Shown: one piece after another, positions 6,337-10,386 of the stretch | Layout of the letters: each line of letters starts with the position of its first letter | How positions within the stretch are numbered: the stretch's first letter is position 1 | Source: Candidatus Heimdallarchaeota archaeon | Lineage (GTDB): Archaea > Asgardarchaeota > Heimdallarchaeia > Heimdallarchaeales > Kariarchaeaceae | Direction of reading: 5' to 3' | DNA length: 10,386 nucleotides | Assembly: GCA_029882335.1 (NCBI GenBank) | Contig: JAOUKW010000124.1 | Coordinates: 1 to 10,386, forward strand | The notes under the pieces: model-generated | The model's input: only the letters and a program-made list of their open reading frames with translations | What the model was told of the DNA's origin: nothing | The model's database searches: none | Program-made: the position numbers and the translations under genes

Positions 6337-7533
6337 GTGGATAATTTTAATAAAGTTAAACTACAATTTATTATTCATGAATTTTTGAATCGTTTCCTAT
6401 TATTTTTTCCCTTCTGGATTATTTATCTCTTAGATGTAGGATTAACACTCCCTCAAGTTGCTATGATGGATATTGCATTTTGGCTATCAATATTTATATT
6501 TGAAATTCCAACAGGCGTTATAGCAGATAAGATCAGCAGGAAATTTTCTGTGATATTATCCTTTTTTATTCAATCAATTTCCATCTTTCTATTTGCTTTT
6601 GTTACCGATATAGTTTTTTTTCTGATAATCTATATATTTTGGGGTATCGCGGTGACATTAAACAGTGGTGCATTTGAAGCTTGGTTTTTTGATGAAATTA
6701 AGTATATTCATGTAAATAAGACGGATGAAGAATTGCAGAAAATTTTTCAAGGAGTTGATGGTGTAGTACAAAGTGTGGGGTTATTATCCAGTGCATTGGC
6801 TTATTCAATAAGTGGATATTTTGCAGAAATTTCACTTAAACTCCCTATTATATTGACCAGTATTGTTTACATTTTTGCAGTTATCTGGTTGTTATTTATA
6901 CGTGAAACCCCATTACCTCAATCGTCATTAAACTCAAACAAAGGAAATGTAAAACAATCGATAAAAACTATTATTTCACCTCAATTAATTCCATTTGTAT
7001 TGGTTACTATAGTTTTATCAAGTTTTATTATGTCACTAATTTTTTGGATGCAAACATATTTAGATTCATTAGGCATATTATATACAAATATTGGATTTAT
7101 CTTGTCTGGTGCTGTTTTAATATCCAGTGTAGGTAGTTCATTATCTTCAACGTTTAGCAAATATTTTAAGAGATATACGTTATTTACATGTAATTTACTT
7201 ATAGGTGTATCAATGATTTCAATGGGTTTATCTTCCTATTTGCCATTAAATATTGCATTATATTTCATGATTCGACTGATAAACGCATCTATTAAACCAT
7301 ATTTAAGCTCAATGCTGAATATGAAAATTGAATCAGATGTTAGAGCAACCACTTTATCGATTATTGGTTCATTTTCAACTTTATTTATTCTAACAGTAGA
7401 ATTATTTAGTGCAATTTATATTGATGCTAGAGGATATCCAGGTTATTTTATATTATCTGGAATATTTTTTTTGATTTTTTGCATTCCATTGTCAATTATA
7501 GTAATAAAACAAATAAGCTTGTTGGCTAATTGA
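6337..7533 (+). CDS. Major facilitator superfamily (MFS) transporter, probable drug or solute exporter
   Basis: This 398-residue integral membrane protein has about 12 hydrophobic helices in two halves, joined by a polar loop near 188-210. MFS motif A is clear in the first cytoplasmic loop: EIPTGVIADKISRKFS at 56-71 (family: G-x-L-a-D-r-x-G-r-k). SGAFEAWFFDEI at 110-121 resembles the GADEAWLYD region of drug-type MFS proteins, and SDVRATTLSIIGSFSTLF at 333-350 matches the ExRATxLS segment of the second half. The substrate cannot be read from sequence; efflux of small molecules is the likeliest guess. The GTG start is the first possible in-frame start, as a TAG lies two codons upstream. It is divergent from the YaaA-like gene with 248 bases between them, and convergent with the CheR-like gene. 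A run of six T at 7626-7631 may end its transcript. Confidence 0.85.
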   Translation: MDNFNKVKLQFIIHEFLNRFLLFFPFWIIYLLDVGLTLPQVAMMDIAFWLSIFIFEIPTGVIADKISRKFSVILSFFIQSISIFLFAFVTDIVFFLIIYIFWGIAVTLNSGAFEAWFFDEIKYIHVNKTDEELQKIFQGVDGVVQSVGLLSSALAYSISGYFAEISLKLPIILTSIVYIFAVIWLLFIRETPLPQSSLNSNKGNVKQSIKTIISPQLIPFVLVTIVLSSFIMSLIFWMQTYLDSLGILYTNIGFILSGAVLISSVGSSLSSTFSKYFKRYTLFTCNLLIGVSMISMGLSSYLPLNIALYFMIRLINASIKPYLSSMLNMKIESDVRATTLSIIGSFSTLFILTVELFSAIYIDARGYPGYFILSGIFFLIFCIPLSIIVIKQISLLAN

Positions 7534-7625
7534 TATTAAAATGTAATCCTCAAATGGTGTTGATTAGAGATAAAATTGAGAGATCAAATTATTTACAAAA
7601 CTTTCGATAATGATTAACCTTATCC

Positions 7626-7631
7626 TTTTTT
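7626..7631 (+). terminator. T-run downstream of the MFS gene
   Basis: Six consecutive T follow ATCC about 95 bases after the MFS stop codon and overlap the stop codon of the convergent CheR-like gene. Archaeal RNA polymerase stops at T-runs, so this is a plausible terminator for the plus-strand transcript. No clear hairpin precedes it. Confidence 0.3.
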
Positions 7632-9090
7632 ATTCAGTAAAATCTACTCTTTTATATATTTGATGTCTTGAATGTTCAACTTTAAAATATTTACGCATGG
7701 CATTGGGCACTTGTTCAGTTCCTCCCAATATTAAATAACCACCGGGATTTAGAGAGTGATACATTTTCATAAAAATTGGATCTGGTTCATTAAAATATAT
7801 CCAAATATTTCTTGCAAAAATCACATCTATATTAGATGGAAATGGATCTGCTAACAAATCAATTTGCTTAAAGTTTACATTTTTCTTTATTTTATTATCC
7901 ACCACGTAAGCATCTTGGCCCTGCTTATCTAATATCTTTTCAAAATATTTTACTCTTTCCAAATCATTAAGTTCTCTAATATGAAATCGATTATATGTAC
8001 CTTTTCTAGCTTGAGAAATGAGTTTAGGATTTATATCTGATGCAATTATCTTGAAATTGTAATGATTTATTTGATCCATAAGAATTGCAATACTATATGC
8101 TTCTGCACCTATAGCTGCTGCTGCAGACCAAAACTGAATGCTACCACCCTTTCTCTCCCTAATTAAATTTGGTAATAAAGTGGATCTTAAAAAATCCCAA
8201 GTCTTTCTATCTCTTACAAAACTAGTTACACATATACTTAACTCTCCTTTAAGTATCTCAATTTCTTCGCTATTGGTTTTAAGATAAGCTAAATATTCTT
8301 TTAATGTCTTCATTTTAAGTGACATAACTCTTTTTCTTACCCGTCTATATACGAACCTAGGTTTGTAATTAGCAACATCATTTTGGGATTCAGACAAAAT
8401 ATCAATGATGAAGGATAAGTATGAAATATCATTTGCGATGGTTTCAATTGATCTATCTTTTAATTGATCATAATATTTGCTCTTTCTATCGTTTAACTCC
8501 ATTTTCAATCGGACTATATCCATGTTATGTAAATCTTTCGCAAATACATCCACATCTTCATGTTGTACCCTTGCAGGAGAAGTATTTTTTTGTTTTTCTT
8601 TCTCCAATTCTTCAATTTCAGGAATTACTTCTGTTTTTTCTTTTTGTTGAAATGAGGATGAACCTTTGTCTTTTGTGGTTTTCATGCGTATTTGTTTAAT
8701 ATACTCCTCTTTTCTTTTTTGTATCATCTTGGAGACTAATTCAGAATTTCCTTCTACTAATGCAATATCCTTTCCAAATATTTGATTAATTGTTGTTGGT
8801 TCTTGTGGATTGGATTTGGATTGTTGTTGTAATCTTTTGATTTTTGATAGATAGATCTGTTTTTGTATATTTATTTGTTTTTTGAATTCCATCAAATCAT
8901 CTTCTGATCTTTCTTTATGATTTTCAAAAAATTCATCTATATCCACCAAGGAATGCAATTCATGTTGATTCACCTTAATTTGCTCTATTCTTACTAATTT
9001 TTCGAGATCTTTTAGATCTTTAATTTGATCAAGAATTGAAAGAACAAGCTTTTCCCTATCTTCATTTGTGGATTGATCTAGATCAGACAA
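7630..9090 (-). CDS. CheR-type methyltransferase with long coiled-coil N-terminal extension
   Basis: This 486-residue protein has a complete CheR-like module from about 215 to 486. It includes the N-terminal helical subdomain (YKPRFVYRRVRKRV, then VTSFVRDRKTW at 288-298, family TRFFRD) and the S-adenosylmethionine fold: FWSAAAAIGAEAYSIAI at 320-336, IIASDINPKLISQARKGTY at 348-366, VIFARNIWIYF at 423-433, PGGYLILGGTEQVP at 449-462. Classical CheR methylates glutamates on chemoreceptors using SAM. Here the cofactor loop reads AIGAEAYS where the family has S-x-GEEPYS, so one acidic residue is lost. Residues 1-210 are highly charged and mostly helical, with likely coiled coils near 15-40, 60-92 and 115-170. 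No receptor, CheA, CheB or CheY lies nearby, so the substrate is unknown. The TTG start is the first possible one, with an in-frame TAA two codons upstream. Confidence 0.8.
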   Translation of the reverse strand: MSDLDQSTNEDREKLVLSILDQIKDLKDLEKLVRIEQIKVNQHELHSLVDIDEFFENHKERSEDDLMEFKKQINIQKQIYLSKIKRLQQQSKSNPQEPTTINQIFGKDIALVEGNSELVSKMIQKRKEEYIKQIRMKTTKDKGSSSFQQKEKTEVIPEIEELEKEKQKNTSPARVQHEDVDVFAKDLHNMDIVRLKMELNDRKSKYYDQLKDRSIETIANDISYLSFIIDILSESQNDVANYKPRFVYRRVRKRVMSLKMKTLKEYLAYLKTNSEEIEILKGELSICVTSFVRDRKTWDFLRSTLLPNLIRERKGGSIQFWSAAAAIGAEAYSIAILMDQINHYNFKIIASDINPKLISQARKGTYNRFHIRELNDLERVKYFEKILDKQGQDAYVVDNKIKKNVNFKQIDLLADPFPSNIDVIFARNIWIYFNEPDPIFMKMYHSLNPGGYLILGGTEQVPNAMRKYFKVEHSRHQIYKRVDFTE

Positions 9091-9116
9091 GAATTAATGT
9101 TATTCACTAGCTATTC

Positions 9117-9141
9117 ATAAATCATTGCTTAATAAATCATT
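9117..9141 (-). repeat. Direct repeat ATAAATCATT (two copies) upstream of the CheR-like gene
   Basis: ATAAATCATT occurs at 9117-9126 and 9132-9141, with starts 15 bases apart. The pair lies between the candidate TATA box and the TTG start of the CheR-like gene, so it could be an operator. In this AT-rich context chance repetition is also plausible. Confidence 0.25.
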
Positions 9142-9151
9142 AATTTGATAA

Positions 9152-9161
9152 TTATTTATAG
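9152..9161 (-). promoter_or_regulatory. TATA-like element for the CheR-like gene
   Basis: The minus-strand sequence CTATAAATAA lies about 65 bases before the TTG start. It implies a leader of about 35-40 bases that would contain the ATAAATCATT repeats. There is no Shine-Dalgarno sequence. Confidence 0.4.
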
Positions 9162-9332
9162 AGAATATATTCCTGCATTAATTGTATTATAAAGAGATGT
9201 TGATTTGTCTTTAAGTAAAAAAAGCAATAATTTAAATAAAATATAATCATGTTTTATAATTTCATAGTATTAGTTATTTTGTAATTTAATTAAATGTTAC
9301 AACGAATATGACATAAAGAGAAATGATTAAAT

Positions 9333-10175
9333 TTGAATAATTTTAAACTTCGATTTATGATAGTATGGGATGATATTCGTGAAATATTGATTAAAGATAC
9401 AAAGATCGCTTTTGACACTTGGAAATCAATGATTTATGAATTATTTCCGGATGATATTGAATATTGTTACGGAAAAGGTTCTGCAATAAAACCAATTGAA
9501 TCTTTGATAGATTACGTACCTCAAATAAGTGACATTGATATTCATATCAAAGAAGTTGATGGTAGAAATATGTTTTCTAATTATGATGAAGCTATTAATG
9601 TTAGTAAAATATTTGAATCAAGATATATTGAAGCTCATCCTGATTATTACCATATACCGAGAACTCAAATTATGTTTCTTCATAGATTAGAAACAAAAGT
9701 TAAATTCGTATATCCTAAATTATCGGATATCAAACAGATTTATGGTAATATCAAATTTCCAAGCAATACTATTTCAAATGAAGAGGTTAAAAAAATTGAT
9801 CATAATAATATACTTGAACAAAAAGCCATAGTAGATAATGCACCATACAGATTAATTGATAGGTATGGTATTGATTATTGGTCTTTTTTAAGAGGTTTAG
9901 TATTTCGTGTTTCTCCCACTCCAGTAAGGTTACTTACACAATTTGTTGATGAGCCATTAGAAATTTGGAAGTTAAATAGAACTAAAATACACAAATTATT
10001 GCTCTCAAATAATTTTACAGATATAGCTTCTTCATATTTCAACTACTACAAGTTCGGTTGGAATTTATTTGAATCGGATATGAAAACATCAAAATCATAT
10101 ATTCCAGTTATATCATCTGGATTAAAAGTACTTGAATTAACTTATAATGAGGCAATTAAAATTACAAATGGTTAA
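9333..10175 (+). CDS. Nucleotidyltransferase-fold protein (polymerase-beta-like superfamily)
   Basis: This 280-residue soluble protein contains the core signature of the nucleotidyltransferase fold: GKGS at 47-50, then a 16-residue spacer, then DIDIHI at 67-72, whose two Asp (67, 69) would bind the catalytic metal. Such enzymes transfer a nucleotide to RNA, protein or small molecules; the substrate here cannot be told. The third acidic residue, usually on a later strand, is not obvious: the candidate strand reads RLETKVKFVYP. The C-terminal half is mostly helical, with RYGIDYWSFLRGLVFRV at 184-200 and aromatic-rich helices to the end. The TTG start is the first one after an in-frame TGA; an ATG at residue 9 is an alternative. 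It appears to be a single-gene unit, divergent from the CheR-like gene with 242 bases between. Alternatives are an antibiotic-modifying enzyme or a toxin-antitoxin-type transferase. Confidence 0.55.
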   Translation: MNNFKLRFMIVWDDIREILIKDTKIAFDTWKSMIYELFPDDIEYCYGKGSAIKPIESLIDYVPQISDIDIHIKEVDGRNMFSNYDEAINVSKIFESRYIEAHPDYYHIPRTQIMFLHRLETKVKFVYPKLSDIKQIYGNIKFPSNTISNEEVKKIDHNNILEQKAIVDNAPYRLIDRYGIDYWSFLRGLVFRVSPTPVRLLTQFVDEPLEIWKLNRTKIHKLLLSNNFTDIASSYFNYYKFGWNLFESDMKTSKSYIPVISSGLKVLELTYNEAIKITNG

Positions 10176-10235
10176 AAAAAATACCATAAAGAAGAAAATA
10201 ATAAATACTATTTGAGTGGAGTTAAATTAGGTAGT

Positions 10236-10257
10236 AATAGGATGTGGTATCAGGTTA
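10236..10257 (+). repeat. 22-bp direct repeat, copy 1
   Basis: The sequence runs AATAGGATGTGGTATCAGGT and ends TA. It matches the copy at 10355-10376 at 21 of 22 positions (T instead of C at the eighth base). The copies start 119 bases apart in DNA without a convincing gene. It lies in a frame that stays open after the TAA of the preceding gene up to 10280, probably by chance. Confidence 0.6.
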
Positions 10258-10354
10258 CTCAACGAATTATTTTTGTTTAAGCCACGTCAAAGTTTACTAT
10301 CAAACCAATGTTTTGAACCAATTATTATAAGAGGTGACTATAGTGAATACTACA

Positions 10355-10376
10355 AATAGGACGTGGTATCAGGTTA
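10355..10376 (+). repeat. 22-bp direct repeat, copy 2
   Basis: This copy reads AATAGGACGTGGTATCAGGT and ends TA. Its last ten bases (10367-10376) form the left arm and first loop bases of a perfect inverted repeat that reaches the window end. A 7-base block, GACGTGG (10360-10366), also has an inverted match, CCACGTC, at 10282-10288. Confidence 0.6.
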
Positions 10377-10386
10377 ACACCTGATA
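10367..10386. repeat. Perfect 8-bp inverted repeat at the window edge
   Basis: TATCAGGT (10367-10374) and ACCTGATA (10379-10386) are exact reverse complements with a 4-base loop, TAAC. The window ends at the last base of the arm, so the stem may be longer. It would form a tight hairpin or a palindromic protein-binding site, or mark the end of a repeat element. Confidence 0.5.

Noticed and set aside
8421..8699. Plus-strand open frame of 92 codons
   Set aside because: It is antisense to the coiled-coil part of the CheR-like gene. Its hydrophobic look comes from reversed Lys/Glu-rich codons.
10176..10280. C-terminal extension of the nucleotidyltransferase gene by stop-codon readthrough
   Set aside because: The frame stays open for 34 codons after the TAA, but there is no readthrough signal and the first stretch is a low-complexity Lys/Asn/Tyr run. 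It is most likely chance in AT-rich DNA.
10236..10376. CRISPR array at the right edge
   Set aside because: There are only two 22-bp copies, with a spacer of about 97 bases, too long for CRISPR, and no cas gene is present. More copies beyond the window could reopen the question of another kind of array.

Overview
The window is strongly AT-rich and most likely comes from an archaeon, probably an Asgard archaeon (Heimdall-, Loki- or Thor-like). This is inferred from gene content and style. Two large paralogous TPR proteins end in a small alpha/beta domain of roadblock/longin type, and a truncated surface protein carries tandem Ig-like beta domains. No start codon has a convincing Shine-Dalgarno sequence, several have a TATA-like element about 30-65 bases upstream, and five of eight genes use GTG or TTG. 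No rRNA, tRNA, CRISPR array or insertion sequence is visible, so the lineage cannot be fixed from this window alone.

Layout. Positions 1-1001 (minus) hold the N-terminal part of a secreted Ig-like protein whose C-terminus lies beyond the window edge. A gene-free stretch follows (1002-1556), with a promoter region containing paired operator-like repeats and three inverted repeats. At 1557-1859 (plus) is an alkyltransferase-like (ATL) DNA-repair protein with Trp in place of the MGMT catalytic Cys, followed by a terminator-like hairpin. From 6088 down to 1944 (minus) lie three co-oriented genes: a YaaA-superfamily protein, then the two TPR paralogues. At 6337-7533 (plus), divergent from YaaA, is a 12-helix MFS transporter. 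It converges on 7630-9090 (minus), a CheR-type methyltransferase with a long coiled-coil N-terminus. At 9333-10175 (plus) is a nucleotidyltransferase-fold protein. The last 200 bases hold a 22-bp direct repeat in two copies and a perfect inverted repeat that touches the window end.

How the genes may work together. Most look like single-gene units with their own promoters, so this is a patchwork rather than one pathway. Two themes stand out. The first is stress and DNA damage (ATL, YaaA superfamily). The second is signalling by protein interaction: the TPR paralogues, and a CheR-like enzyme with no chemoreceptor or other chemotaxis gene beside it. The least familiar items are the TPR plus roadblock/longin-like pair, the orphan CheR with an altered cofactor motif, and the repeat cluster at the right edge.
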